Positions 16,942 through 26,128 of a stretch of 64,000 nt of DNA are shown here, one piece after another (the stretch's first letter is position 1; each line of letters opens with the position of its first letter). The notes below the pieces were generated by a model. The model was given only the letters and a program-made list of their open reading frames with translations. It ran no database searches and had not been told where the DNA came from. This stretch comes from Comamonas thiooxydans. Lineage in GTDB: Bacteria; Pseudomonadota; Gammaproteobacteria; Burkholderiales; Burkholderiaceae_C. A program made the translations under genes and the position numbers. The stretch covers positions 1 to 64,000 of the forward strand of contig NZ_BBVD01000018.1 in assembly GCF_000964545.1 (NCBI RefSeq), given 5' to 3'.

Positions 16942-17853
16942 ATGGCGATTCCAGACTACCAATCTTGCATGCTTCCGTTTTTATCGTACCTAGCTGACGG
17001 GAGCGAACATTCGTTGCGAGAAACAGAAGAGGCTCTCGCAGAGCAATTTGGCCTTACACCTGCTGAAAGAGCGGAGCTATTGCCGAGTGGTCAGCAAGGT
17101 GTGTTCAAGAATCGGATTGGGTGGGCAAGAACGTACCTGAAAAAGGCTGGGCTGATTGAGGCTCCGAAGCGAGCTGTCTTCAGGATTACGGCTCGTGGGC
17201 AAGAGGTCTTGGCCTCCAAGCCATTGCGTATCGATTCGAAGTATCTGGAGCAGTGGCCAGAATTCATAGAGTTTCGTGACATCTCCAAAGCTGGTGCAGC
17301 TTCATCAAAAGTGGCAGAGCCAGCGCAATCTCCCAGTACCCCTGAAGAATCGATTGAAGAGGCATACCAAGGATTGAAGGAGCAGCTTGCGCAGGAGCTG
17401 CTGACCAAGATCCTGTCTTGTTCGCCAAGCTTCTTTGAGCAGCTTGTTGTGGAGCTGCTGGTCAAGATGGGGTATGGGGGCTCCCGCAAAGATGCGGGCG
17501 AGCGAATCGGCCAGACGGGCGATGGCGGTATCGATGGGATCATCAAAGAAGATCGACTTGGACTGGATACGATTTTCATCCAAGCTAAGCGCTGGCAGGG
17601 GTCAGTAGGTAGACCTGAAATCCAGAAGTTCGTCGGAGCACTGCAGGGCCAGAGAGCTAGGAAAGGTGTGTTCATCACCACCTCGTACTACACGGTGGAC
17701 GCAATTGACTATGCATCGCGGATCGACACCAAGGTAGTACTGATTGATGGCAAGCAATTGGCAGCTCTGATGATTGACTTTGATGTTGGTGTTGCGGCAT
17801 CAGCAGCCTATGTGGTCAAGAGAATTGACTCGGACTACTTTGAAGATATGTGA
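16942..17853 (+). CDS. mrr: Mrr restriction endonuclease (type IV)
   Basis: A 303-residue protein with the full Mrr layout. An N-terminal winged-helix Mrr_N domain occupies about residues 1-95 (PDYQSCMLPFLSYLADG, later FRITARGQEVL). After a linker comes the Mrr catalytic domain with FFEQLVVELLVKMGY near 165 and the catalytic signature GGIDGII near 195-201, followed by IQAKRW near 213-218. Mrr enzymes cleave modified or otherwise foreign DNA. It is followed after 87 bp by the helicase gene on the same strand, and the two may act together. The codon use is more AT-rich than the operon upstream, which suggests a separate origin. Confidence 0.93.
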   Translation: MAIPDYQSCMLPFLSYLADGSEHSLRETEEALAEQFGLTPAERAELLPSGQQGVFKNRIGWARTYLKKAGLIEAPKRAVFRITARGQEVLASKPLRIDSKYLEQWPEFIEFRDISKAGAASSKVAEPAQSPSTPEESIEEAYQGLKEQLAQELLTKILSCSPSFFEQLVVELLVKMGYGGSRKDAGERIGQTGDGGIDGIIKEDRLGLDTIFIQAKRWQGSVGRPEIQKFVGALQGQRARKGVFITTSYYTVDAIDYASRIDTKVVLIDGKQLAALMIDFDVGVAASAAYVVKRIDSDYFEDM

Positions 17854-17940
17854 TATGCCTTCGTAGGTGATCTTGGTGTTTTTACCGAGCCTTTCATCGG
17901 CGGTCGAGATCTGAAAAAGCGACGTGACGTTTATCACCGC

Positions 17941-20769
17941 GTGAAAAAAACATACGGTTCGGTGCTCGCGTTGGCGCAGTGGATTGAAATAAAAATGAGA
18001 AAAGAATGGAGCCCGTCATGGTGGGGGCAAAAGCTAACAGGATCGTCCGATTGGAGCTTACGGCTGGATGGTTTGAAGCTTGCGGTGACTTTGTCCAGTG
18101 GTGCACATCATGTCAACATTGAGAACGAAAGCAATTACCGTGTAAACGCTGGCATCTTCTGGACAGATATCACGCTCCATCCAGGACAAGATCACCAGGT
18201 AAAAGTTGACGGGCTTCCTAATGCTCAAGGAGCCGATCTCACCCAGGCACTGAACGTAGCCTTGGCAGGGAAGCGTCTGCGTGATGAGGCAGCATTTCTC
18301 CAGAGGGAGCATCAGAAGATTCAGCATTGGTTAGACCACAAGGCTAGTCAGGAGCGGGGTTGTATTGAAGACCGACGGTGGTTCACTCACGAGCAGCAGC
18401 AAGCAGTCTTGGCTGCACGGCCAAATGTGAATGTTGCAGATCTCCGAGCACGACTTAGCAAACCTGATATCGCGACTCATCTAGGCGCTGTGACGAACTT
18501 GATAAAGGCCTCATTAGAGGTTTTTAAGTTGGACCACAGCGCTGGGTGGGCTGAGTTCAACGCTGCTCATGTGGAGCGCGAGCTGGTTGCCTGTAAGGAT
18601 TTGCTTGATCGGGTGGAGAGCAAGCCATTGACCCAGGAACAAGCGAGATCGGTGGTGTGCTTCGACAATCGTGTGCAGGTCATCGCATCGGCCGGTTCAG
18701 GCAAGACGTCCACCATGGTGGCCAAAGCAGCCTATGCGATCCATCGAGGGTTCGTTAAGCCTGAGCGCATTGTGTTGTTGGCTTTCAATAAGCAAGCAGC
18801 CGAAGAGCTCAAGGAACGTGCTGCCAAAGCATTTGAGCGCTTGGGCATGGGAAATGTAGTTGTAGAGGCTTCCACGTTTCATGCCCTGGGTTTACGCCTC
18901 ATTGGCAAGGCAACCAAAGAAAAACCCGACATTCCGGATTGGGCTACTGACGCAGCTGGTGGGGTAAGAAAGCTTACCGAAATCGTCGATCAGTTGAAGG
19001 ATCGCTATCCAACGTTCCGTCGGCAGTGGGATTTGTTCCGCTTCGTCTTCGGGAGAGATCTTCCGTCCTTTGGAGGAGCTGAGCCATCAGATGTATGGGA
19101 TGCCGAAGGCAATGGTGCATTGGTGACTAACCGGGGAGAACGGGTAAAAAGTCTTGAAGAAGTAATGATTGCGAATTTCCTCTTCTTGAACGGGATAGAT
19201 TACGAGTACGAAACGCCCTACGTACATCGGACTGCCAACGAGGACTATCGCCAGTACCGCCCAGATTTCTATTACCCCGATCTTGATCTCTACCATGAGC
19301 ACTTCGCTCTCGATGCTCAAGGTGTTCCGCCACCTCACTTTAAAAATTATTTGGAGGGGGTGCACTGGAAGCGGCAACTGCATGCGGAGAAGGGTACTGA
19401 GCTTTTTGAGACTACCTCCCATGGTCTGCGTAGCGGTGACGATTTCACTCGTTTGGAAAACCAACTGATTGACCGTGGTCTGGTGCCCGATCCCAACCCC
19501 GATCGCGAGATACCCCAAAACGGACAAAAGCCCATGGAGTCAATTGAGCTCATTGGCTTGGTGCGCACCTTCATGAGTCATGCCAAAAGCAATGGTTTGT
19601 CCATTGACATGCTGAAGAATCGGTTGGATGCAATGCCTAGGGATGCCTTTAAGCATCGCCATCAGATGTTCTTGGATATTGCCGCACCGATCATGACTGC
19701 CTGGGACTCTGCGCTAGCTGCGGAGAATGGGATTGACTTCGAGGACATGCTTAACCAAGCTGCGGAGCACTTGGAAAGTGGCCGCGTTGAGTCTAGTTAC
19801 GATCTGGTGATGGCGGACGAATTTCAAGACGCATCGCGCGCTCGGGCTCGCTTGTGTCGTGCTCTGGTTCAGCAGCCGGGCCGTTTCTTATTTGCCGTGG
19901 GCGATGACTGGCAATCTATCAATCGGTTTGCCGGAGCAGACGTATCGGTTATGACCGCTTTTCGGGAGTGGTTTGGGCATGGCCAAATACTGAAGCTTGA
20001 ACAGACTTTCCGCTGCCCGCAAGCGTTGTGCGATGTTTCTAGTGCCTTCGTATCCAAAAATCCAGGTCAGATTTCCAAACGGGTGCGTTCAGTTACCCCT
20101 GCTCAAGGTCCTGTAATTCAAGCACTCCAAGTAGATCACAAAGACAAACTGACCGACGCAATTGATCAATTCGTTATGGGGCTTGCCGAAGGTGTTCGTG
20201 ATGGTTCAATTGCCCCCGGTCGAAGTGGAAAGTTATCGGTTTATGTCCTGGGGCGCTACAACGCAGATAAGCAATACGTGCCAGCAGATCAGCGTCGTTA
20301 CAACCAATGGGTTGAAGTGTCGTTCCTCACCATTCATCGGTCAAAAGGGAGCGAGGCTGATTATGTCATCTTGCCAGAAATGCTTAGCGTCTTAAAGGGC
20401 CGCAGCTTTCCCAACACCCGTACTGATGATCCCATTCTGGCCTTGGCTATGCCAGATGGGGATAGCTTTCCTTTGGGAGAGGAGCGTCGCCTCTTCTACG
20501 TAGCCTTAACTAGGGCGCGGCGCATGGTAGCAATGTTTACTGTCCGTGGTCGATGTTCAACGTTCCTTCGCGAGCTCGAAGACGAAGGCAGGCTGGTAAT
20601 CACCGACACTGACGGAAAGTCAGTTGAAGAGCAGCCCTGCCCAGCCTGTAAACAAGGAGCGCTGTTGCTACGAACAGGTCCTTATGGTGAGTTTCGATCA
20701 TGCTCCAACTACCCTCTGTGCAGCTATAAGCCGCAGAAACGAGGCTCAGTTCAAAGACGAAGGCGGTAA
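17941..20769 (+). CDS. UvrD/HelD-like superfamily 1 helicase with zinc finger
   Basis: A 942-residue SF1A helicase. The N-terminal 150 residues recall the accessory domain of helicase IV. Walker A ASAGSGKTS lies near 249, DEFQD (Walker B) near 626, and the C-terminal helicase motifs LTIHRSKGSEADYV and LFYVALTRAR are intact. Between motifs Ia and II there is an insertion (about 410-520) with YRPDFYYPDLDLYHEHF followed by WKRQLHAEKGTELFETT, which looks like a PD-(D/E)xK-type nuclease segment. The C-terminus (from about 900) is a topoisomerase-type zinc finger, CPAC then CSNYPLC. Start is GTG 17941 or ATG 17995; neither has a strong ribosome site. Being next to mrr, it is likely a defence helicase. 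Confidence 0.9.
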   Translation: MKKTYGSVLALAQWIEIKMRKEWSPSWWGQKLTGSSDWSLRLDGLKLAVTLSSGAHHVNIENESNYRVNAGIFWTDITLHPGQDHQVKVDGLPNAQGADLTQALNVALAGKRLRDEAAFLQREHQKIQHWLDHKASQERGCIEDRRWFTHEQQQAVLAARPNVNVADLRARLSKPDIATHLGAVTNLIKASLEVFKLDHSAGWAEFNAAHVERELVACKDLLDRVESKPLTQEQARSVVCFDNRVQVIASAGSGKTSTMVAKAAYAIHRGFVKPERIVLLAFNKQAAEELKERAAKAFERLGMGNVVVEASTFHALGLRLIGKATKEKPDIPDWATDAAGGVRKLTEIVDQLKDRYPTFRRQWDLFRFVFGRDLPSFGGAEPSDVWDAEGNGALVTNRGERVKSLEEVMIANFLFLNGIDYEYETPYVHRTANEDYRQYRPDFYYPDLDLYHEHFALDAQGVPPPHFKNYLEGVHWKRQLHAEKGTELFETTSHGLRSGDDFTRLENQLIDRGLVPDPNPDREIPQNGQKPMESIELIGLVRTFMSHAKSNGLSIDMLKNRLDAMPRDAFKHRHQMFLDIAAPIMTAWDSALAAENGIDFEDMLNQAAEHLESGRVESSYDLVMADEFQDASRARARLCRALVQQPGRFLFAVGDDWQSINRFAGADVSVMTAFREWFGHGQILKLEQTFRCPQALCDVSSAFVSKNPGQISKRVRSVTPAQGPVIQALQVDHKDKLTDAIDQFVMGLAEGVRDGSIAPGRSGKLSVYVLGRYNADKQYVPADQRRYNQWVEVSFLTIHRSKGSEADYVILPEMLSVLKGRSFPNTRTDDPILALAMPDGDSFPLGEERRLFYVALTRARRMVAMFTVRGRCSTFLRELEDEGRLVITDTDGKSVEEQPCPACKQGALLLRTGPYGEFRSCSNYPLCSYKPQKRGSVQRRRR

Positions 20770-21005
20770 TCGTTGCGAGCAAGGTGAGCCAATAGTCCGC
20801 CTTGCTGGCAGTGGGTGTTTGCCAAGCTGCTGGAAACTCAGCGCCGCACTGCAGATGGTCGACGGCGAGCGCACGGGCAAAGACGCGCATGCCTAGACCC
20901 TGCTGGCGCAAGCCGATCACAGCAAACTAAATTTACTGTAAAAACATCTTAATTAAGTTCAAGCATCCATCATCTATTATTTTAAAAGACATCAGGTGAA
21001 ATTAA

Positions 21006-22013
21006 TTGGCGATAAAAAGAATTCGTGGAATCGAGATCATCAATGATTTTGATAATAGCAAAGAAAATTATACCCCATCAAATTTCATTTCATTTTTTGA
21101 GATAAGCAATCCAATATCACTCAGGCCGCTATTAGAAGAATATATCAAAATACAAAAACTACCTAATCAAGAAGAAGTTTTTGAAAAATTCGCTTATTAC
21201 TATTTTATTTGGAATTTATCCACAGAAATCATTCTTAATCTAGAAAAAAGCAGAAACTCAACAATCAAGAGATGGTGGGGTAAGATAGATAAAAATATCA
21301 ACCCTTTTAAGACAAAATGCATTTTAAACAAAGCAAATTTTGCATATGAGAAAAATCTATTAACTAGCAGCCATAGCTTGTCTCTCAAGTCAACCTATTT
21401 CAGCCTCTTGTTTTTATGCGTCAAAATACAAAGAGCTTGGTCCATGACCATAGCATTTCATGATGCTGAATTTTTTGAAAAATTCATAAGGAATGAAATT
21501 TTTCATGAAATGATCATTTCCGAAGATCTGAAAAAATCAACAAAACATCTTTTTATCAGATTATTAATTACATCCAAAAGACTATCTGAATTGTCATCTA
21601 AGAAAAAAGGAATTCCAGTAGATGACGAAATAAGAAAGCAAAGATCATCAAAAGCAAACGCTGCACGCCACAGCGGAAGGCAAGAGCTAATTAATGAATT
21701 CAAAAATTTATTAATTCGAATTTATTTGAATTTAAATACAATTCCTAAAAATAATAATAACGATGATCTAGAAGATGAAAAAATCAAGAACTTTGAAAAT
21801 CTTTATGATCTTCTTCAACTAGACTTCATAAATTTAATAGAAGAATATAAAAAATCTGCCAAGCAAAGAAACAACAACTACGGACTAGAAATCAAGCCAG
21901 AAAATCTCGATAAGAAATTTAAGGATTGGTCAAAAATAGATGAAGATTTCAGAGTAGCAATTGATAAATTGTATAACTCTGATATGCCAAGAAAAAATAA
22001 CGCCCCGTGGTAG
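21006..22013 (+). CDS. Hypothetical protein in very AT-rich DNA
   Basis: A 335-residue lysine- and asparagine-rich protein with no motif I recognise. The DNA is roughly 70 percent A+T while its neighbours are 55-65 percent G+C, a strong sign of recent transfer from a low-GC donor. Start is TTG 21006 with AGGTGA nine bases upstream. The predicted content is mostly helical; RNEIFHEM near residue 165 and AARHSGRQELI near 220 are the most notable patches. It lies alone between the Mrr/helicase pair and the replication module, in the position typical of a defence cargo gene. No function is claimed. Confidence 0.7.
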   Translation: MAIKRIRGIEIINDFDNSKENYTPSNFISFFEISNPISLRPLLEEYIKIQKLPNQEEVFEKFAYYYFIWNLSTEIILNLEKSRNSTIKRWWGKIDKNINPFKTKCILNKANFAYEKNLLTSSHSLSLKSTYFSLLFLCVKIQRAWSMTIAFHDAEFFEKFIRNEIFHEMIISEDLKKSTKHLFIRLLITSKRLSELSSKKKGIPVDDEIRKQRSSKANAARHSGRQELINEFKNLLIRIYLNLNTIPKNNNNDDLEDEKIKNFENLYDLLQLDFINLIEEYKKSAKQRNNNYGLEIKPENLDKKFKDWSKIDEDFRVAIDKLYNSDMPRKNNAPW

Positions 22014-22022
22014 GGCGTTATA
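21997..22022 (-). terminator. Terminator of the minus-strand replication operon
   Basis: Read on the minus strand, TAACGCCC and GGGCGTTA pair around a short loop and are followed by ATTTTTTC. It terminates transcription coming from the yfjI-like gene. Its stem overlaps the last codons of the AT-rich gene on the other strand. Confidence 0.75.
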
Positions 22023-22065
22023 AACATCGGGCATCAAATTTATTCGCCCAATTATTGGCTACTGG

Positions 22066-23364
22066 CTAGGTTTTTGGATTCATAGCTGCGATTGATGCAG
22101 CCGTCAAAACTACATTCTTGCGAGTGTTCATCGGATAAAAACCGACCTTGCCTTCCAGTTCCAGTTGGTCAAGCGCCATGTCAAGTTGATCGGCTTTACG
22201 CAGGCTCAGCGGCGCACCACGGATTAACGTGTTGCGAGGCGTCGCAGTGGCGTTGTACTTGACTGCGCGGCGCATCAGATAGTCATAGAGCGTCCGTGCC
22301 AATTCTTGCTGCAACGCCTCTTGAGGAAGCTTTCCGAAGCCCGTCCGGGCTTGCAGCAGATGCCAATGCACGACGTCAATCGCGGTCTCCATCGACTTAT
22401 GCTCGATCATCTCCTGCGGGGCTGTAAACCACTGCAGGACCCCAGCCATACGCAATGCCTGCTCTCCTGCACGACGAACAAACGGACGAATGCTTTGCCA
22501 CATACCGTCCTGCAACAGTGCCTCCCATTCCCCAAGAGCCTGTTTCCACAGATGTTCTGCATCAGCGGCCAAACACATCTTGTCGCGTGGCAGCCCCTGC
22601 ATAAAGAGCTCCTTGTAATCCCGCATAAGAGCTCTTATGCGCTCATGAAACTCATGGTTATGGATATTCATGCTGCACGGGGCTGGAGGCAACGCCACCG
22701 GCATTGAGGCAAACGACATGAGCATACGCGGCAAAAGCCCAGACTCGATCAAATATGCACCTTTATCGCCTTTCATCATGCGGCTGAAGGTCAGGTCCTG
22801 AACCAGCATGCACAGTGCGCCACGCGTATCAGCCACGTAGGTAGCCCCCCGTGTACGGCTGAAGTTGCGGATATCTGCACCATCGAAGCGCTTGCACAGA
22901 GCGGGCACATCCAGGTTGCGGGTCAACATACCCCCTTCATCCAAAGCATAGAACAGGGATTTGGCTCCCTTGGCGTAAACATCGACTACGCCCTTTTCTG
23001 TTGCCTCTTCCACAAGAAAAGGATGCGAACCCCATGCGCGGAAACTCATCTCCGGATCGACATAACCCTCCATGCCCCGCTCGAACTCCTCCATGCCACG
23101 ACATGCCAATTTCAACACCGTGGACTTGCGATCACCCGACAAGGCCACAACACCAGTGAACAAGCTGGTAGGCATGTCGGTGCCAAACGGCGTCAGGACA
23201 TCTGCAACGCCTTGTACTGCAGCCGAAGCCACACTGATCACCACAGGGCCAACCAAGGCCTCGTTGGCCTGTGTTGCGTGCATCACGCAGTAGATGAAGT
23301 CACGCATCATCGGCGGTAAGGATTCCGTCGGATAAAACAGCTGACCTTCTTTCAAAATACTCAT
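22066..23364 (-). CDS. YfjI-like DUF3987 protein (helicase/primase-like)
   Basis: A 432-residue protein of the DUF3987 (YfjI) family found in CP4-57-like prophages and satellite islands. A P-loop-like GDRKSTVLK lies near residue 78, followed by AWGSHPFLVEEATEKGV and the acidic FYALDEGGM segment (Walker B-like) near 140. It starts with an ATGA overlap of the yfjJ-like stop codon, so the pair is co-translated. By family context it acts in replication of the element, probably as a DNA-dependent ATPase. It lacks the long N-terminal primase-like domain that some DUF3987 proteins carry. Confidence 0.8.
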   Translation of the reverse strand: MSILKEGQLFYPTESLPPMMRDFIYCVMHATQANEALVGPVVISVASAAVQGVADVLTPFGTDMPTSLFTGVVALSGDRKSTVLKLACRGMEEFERGMEGYVDPEMSFRAWGSHPFLVEEATEKGVVDVYAKGAKSLFYALDEGGMLTRNLDVPALCKRFDGADIRNFSRTRGATYVADTRGALCMLVQDLTFSRMMKGDKGAYLIESGLLPRMLMSFASMPVALPPAPCSMNIHNHEFHERIRALMRDYKELFMQGLPRDKMCLAADAEHLWKQALGEWEALLQDGMWQSIRPFVRRAGEQALRMAGVLQWFTAPQEMIEHKSMETAIDVVHWHLLQARTGFGKLPQEALQQELARTLYDYLMRRAVKYNATATPRNTLIRGAPLSLRKADQLDMALDQLELEGKVGFYPMNTRKNVVLTAASIAAMNPKT

Positions 23365-24575
23365 TTCTTATCTCCCTTCACCTTGCGCCCACCTTGAGGG
23401 CCACGCACCTGCTTGATATCTGCCTCTGTCATCGTTTTGCTTCTCTTGGGACCACGTTTCTTGCATGATTCATTGCGAAGCTGAGTGCCTCCGAAGCTGT
23501 GCATATTTCCCGGCATACGCAGCTTGAGGAAGTAATCCACTTTGGTCAGATAGTCGGCATAGACACCTACGATGTCCCACAGCAGCGGATCGTGATAATC
23601 AATCACACGCAATATGGGCTCACCCGTAGACGGGATGGCATTGACGTTCCATATGTAGGATTTCTCGTTATCAATTACAGCTTTCCACATCTCCGCTATG
23701 GCACGAGCTGCCCTGATGCGATACTGATGCTTGGAACCATTCAAGCCAATCATCCAGTGCAGATGCAGGCCACGTTGGGAACCAAACTCGATCTTCCAAA
23801 AGTAAAAAGCCAGATCCGATCCATAGCGTTTCTTGAGAATTTTAAGCATGGCATCGCGATGCTCGATCACCTCCATTAATTTATTCTCGAAATCTTCTTG
23901 ATTTTTAAATTTTGCGCGCAAGTCAGGGATTGAATGACGCAACCCCCAATCCAGACGAATCAACAGAATCTTTGAAAATTTCTTCCATGCTTTACGGGTG
24001 ACCTTCATCACCTGGCCGTAGCGCTTTGTAGAGTTTTTACGATAGTTTTTTACAGCTTCACGCATCCCTTTGTTCAAGAGCATTTTCCTCAATGCAAGTG
24101 CCAGCTCATTGAGCGCGGATTGAGCCGACTGGAGCTCCCAACCGGTCAAAGTCAGAAACTCCGGTATTCCTAACCCGAGCAAGACACAGCTCTCAGCACC
24201 TTCCTCCTGGGAGCTATTCAGCAGAAGGTATATACGAGTTATCTCGATGATTTCTTCAATCATCGGGTTAATATCAAGACAACTCCAAACTCCTACATAC
24301 TTTTCTTGCAGAAGCTGTGTGCCAACCTCATCCACCAAGGTGATAAGTGCACCAGCAAACTTCGATATATATTTTGGTTTTTTCAGCTTCTGATCACTAC
24401 TCCCAAAAGGTTCCTTGTAGTTATGCTTGATGAGATGCTGAATCAACTCATCAAGGGCACGTTTCATTCCTGGACCTTCAAAGCCAGGAAGATGATCTTC
24501 ATCATCATCTTTCGCGTACTCCAGAGATATGTTGTTATGCACAATAGAGTTATGCATGACGTAATGTGACTTCAT
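23361..24575 (-). CDS. YfjJ / inovirus Gp2-like replication protein
   Basis: A 404-residue basic protein whose C-terminal half matches the YagK/YfjJ (inovirus Gp2) domain. The segment GSQRGLHLHWMIGLNG near residue 270 carries an HLH motif that recalls the HUH metal site of rolling-circle replication initiators. Downstream, YADYLTKVDYFLKLRMPG near 340 supplies the conserved tyrosine, lysine and YF region of that family. It overlaps the yfjI-like gene. An AT-rich region with inverted repeats lies upstream (24580-24775). It is probably the initiator for element replication after excision. Confidence 0.8.
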   Translation of the reverse strand: MKSHYVMHNSIVHNNISLEYAKDDDEDHLPGFEGPGMKRALDELIQHLIKHNYKEPFGSSDQKLKKPKYISKFAGALITLVDEVGTQLLQEKYVGVWSCLDINPMIEEIIEITRIYLLLNSSQEEGAESCVLLGLGIPEFLTLTGWELQSAQSALNELALALRKMLLNKGMREAVKNYRKNSTKRYGQVMKVTRKAWKKFSKILLIRLDWGLRHSIPDLRAKFKNQEDFENKLMEVIEHRDAMLKILKKRYGSDLAFYFWKIEFGSQRGLHLHWMIGLNGSKHQYRIRAARAIAEMWKAVIDNEKSYIWNVNAIPSTGEPILRVIDYHDPLLWDIVGVYADYLTKVDYFLKLRMPGNMHSFGGTQLRNESCKKRGPKRSKTMTEADIKQVRGPQGGRKVKGDKK

Positions 24576-24612
24576 AAGTAATAATCTATAGAATGGCTTT
24601 ACTCTTTCTCTG

Positions 24613-24635
24613 AGATATATTCCTCTTATATATCT
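24613..24635. promoter_or_regulatory. Inverted repeat upstream of the yfjJ-like gene
   Basis: AGATATAT (24613-24620) and ATATATCT (24628-24635) are separated by seven bases. A second perfect palindrome, TCACATGTGA, is at 24737-24746. Both lie between the alpA-like stop and the yfjJ-like start in AT-rich DNA, where an operator or promoter for the replication genes would be expected. No direct evidence says which protein binds. Confidence 0.4.
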
Positions 24636-24774
24636 TAGTTACTAAGAAACCGAGTTTTTTGACTGAGTATTAAATTGCCTATTAGCGTTAAATACTCCGC
24701 TTTCCACGAAGAATTAACCAACATGGAAAGGTAAATTCACATGTGAGTAGTTCCAGCTATTTAGTACCCCTTAA

Positions 24775-25212
24775 TCAGCAAGCTTGTTGCTTTTTCTTCA
24801 AGTGTTCGATGTAGTCATACACATCCGACAGCACCCATCCCACAGCCTTTGCGCCAAGGCGGATGGGCTTCGGAAAGACGGGGTCGTAATACTTGGATTT
24901 GGGGTCGATGCGCAGGTACACCGTGGAGCGAGAAATCCCTAGAGCCTGAAGAAGTTGGCGCAGACGGAGGACTGTGCTCAGACGCATGGCATTGCTGCCT
25001 ATGGCGGTAATGGCTTGGACTTCATCCTCATCACAGGGATGCGTGCGCAGGATCCCTGCCGTCACGGTGGCTTGGGTGTGACCAGAAAAAGGAGTGCTTG
25101 CCTGGGATGCCTGCGTAGGGAGGAAGCTGCGCTCCATCAGGCTCTTGGATTGAGGTGCGTAAGGGGTGAGGTTCATCGCAATCAGTTCGTGTTGAGAAGA
25201 ACCGCATTGCAA
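24775..25212 (-). CDS. AlpA-like regulator / excisionase
   Basis: A protein of up to 145 residues whose C-terminal part is an AlpA-type MerR-like helix-turn-helix: LRQLLQALGISRSTVYLRID, then PKPIRLGAKAVGWVLSDVYDYI. AlpA proteins in CP4-57-like elements switch on integrase/excision and replication. Its position upstream of the yfjJ/yfjI-like genes is the standard arrangement. The N-terminal 70 residues are longer than in most AlpA proteins and lack recognisable structure; the start may be ATG 25212 or ATG 25176, neither with a clear ribosome site. It is divergent from the DUF932/YqaJ gene block. Confidence 0.8.
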   Translation of the reverse strand: MQCGSSQHELIAMNLTPYAPQSKSLMERSFLPTQASQASTPFSGHTQATVTAGILRTHPCDEDEVQAITAIGSNAMRLSTVLRLRQLLQALGISRSTVYLRIDPKSKYYDPVFPKPIRLGAKAVGWVLSDVYDYIEHLKKKQQAC

Positions 25213-25671
25213 AGCCTGCTGCCTTTGAAATCGAGATTGCTGCTTGGGTCGAAATGCAAAGCCAAGGAGGCATCTTGACTTTTCACTGAATTAATGAACT
25301 CAATAAAAAAGCACTCATCGCACCCACGATGACCTCGCCATGCGAACCTGCGAAAGGTCGCAAACATTTAGTTCCCCCACATTGGAAAAATCGAGTGTTT
25401 CGGGCGCATGCGAAAGCTTCGCTTTTTGGCATGCGAAGCCGCATGTGATGCAAGGCTTGCGACGCATCACCAGCTGTGTGGTATCGAGACAAACGCCTCT
25501 TCGAGCCCTCCCAAAAGCTGATTCTTTCAATCAACAATCAACTTTTTTTCAACCACATATCACCGACCTGAGCAGACACAAGTCTGCCGTCCAGGTCGTG
25601 GTGATGCGCCTGCCTCCCTCACGACAGGCGCTCCAGCACCTGGCTTCTTGTCATTCTTCCAAGGAGTTTTG
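25213..25671. promoter_or_regulatory. Divergent control region with CATGCGAA repeats
   Basis: About 460 bp without a gene between the alpA-like gene and the plus-strand core genes. It contains three copies of CATGCGAA (25339, 25407, 25430) in direct orientation, plus a reverse-complementary TTCGC between the second and third. The repeat cluster lies next to the putative replication genes, so it could be an iteron-like origin or a shared operator for the two divergent units. Confidence 0.45.
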
Positions 25672-26043
25672 ATGCCTTTTTCCTCTATCCCTCCCACCTG
25701 CCCCCTGTGCCATAGCCCACGGGTCGCCTCCCGCAACTGGGCACGCAAGACTGCAGGTGCCATTGGCTGCGCTGCTGGCGCCACCGGTGGCTTTGTCGGC
25801 GCCCTGCGCGGTGCGCAGATTGGTATTGCCTCGGGCCTGATGACCGGCCCCGCAGGTTCGACCATCGGTGGAATCGCGGGTGCGGTTTTAGGTGGTTTGG
25901 CTGGCACGGCCATTGGCTGCGAAGTGGGCACCTCGGTAGGCAAAACGATTGATGCCCGGATGCTGGACAACTTCAAGTGCCTGGAATGCGGGCATGTATT
26001 TGCCCGCCAGGAATCGACCTCCGGCTATGTCGATTCGGATTGA
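25672..26043 (+). CDS. Small zinc-ribbon / glycine-zipper membrane protein
   Basis: A 123-residue protein with a good ribosome site (AAGGAG). It begins with a CPLC knuckle near residues 10-13 and ends with CLECG near 100. Between them are about 65 residues rich in glycine and alanine (GGFVGALRGAQIG, then GGIAGAVLGGLAGTAIG), which form two glycine-zipper membrane-type helices. The two cysteine pairs would complete one zinc ribbon when the helices form a hairpin. The function is unknown. It opens the plus-strand core gene set, and each following gene also has an AAGGAG or GGAG site. Confidence 0.8.
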   Translation: MPFSSIPPTCPLCHSPRVASRNWARKTAGAIGCAAGATGGFVGALRGAQIGIASGLMTGPAGSTIGGIAGAVLGGLAGTAIGCEVGTSVGKTIDARMLDNFKCLECGHVFARQESTSGYVDSD

Positions 26044-26128
26044 GCGACTCACACGGCTCAGTCCATTTCTTCTTTTTTCCATCGCTTCCCCTTTTGGTTT
26101 TCGCTTCTCTTATTGAAGGAGTTTTCTC

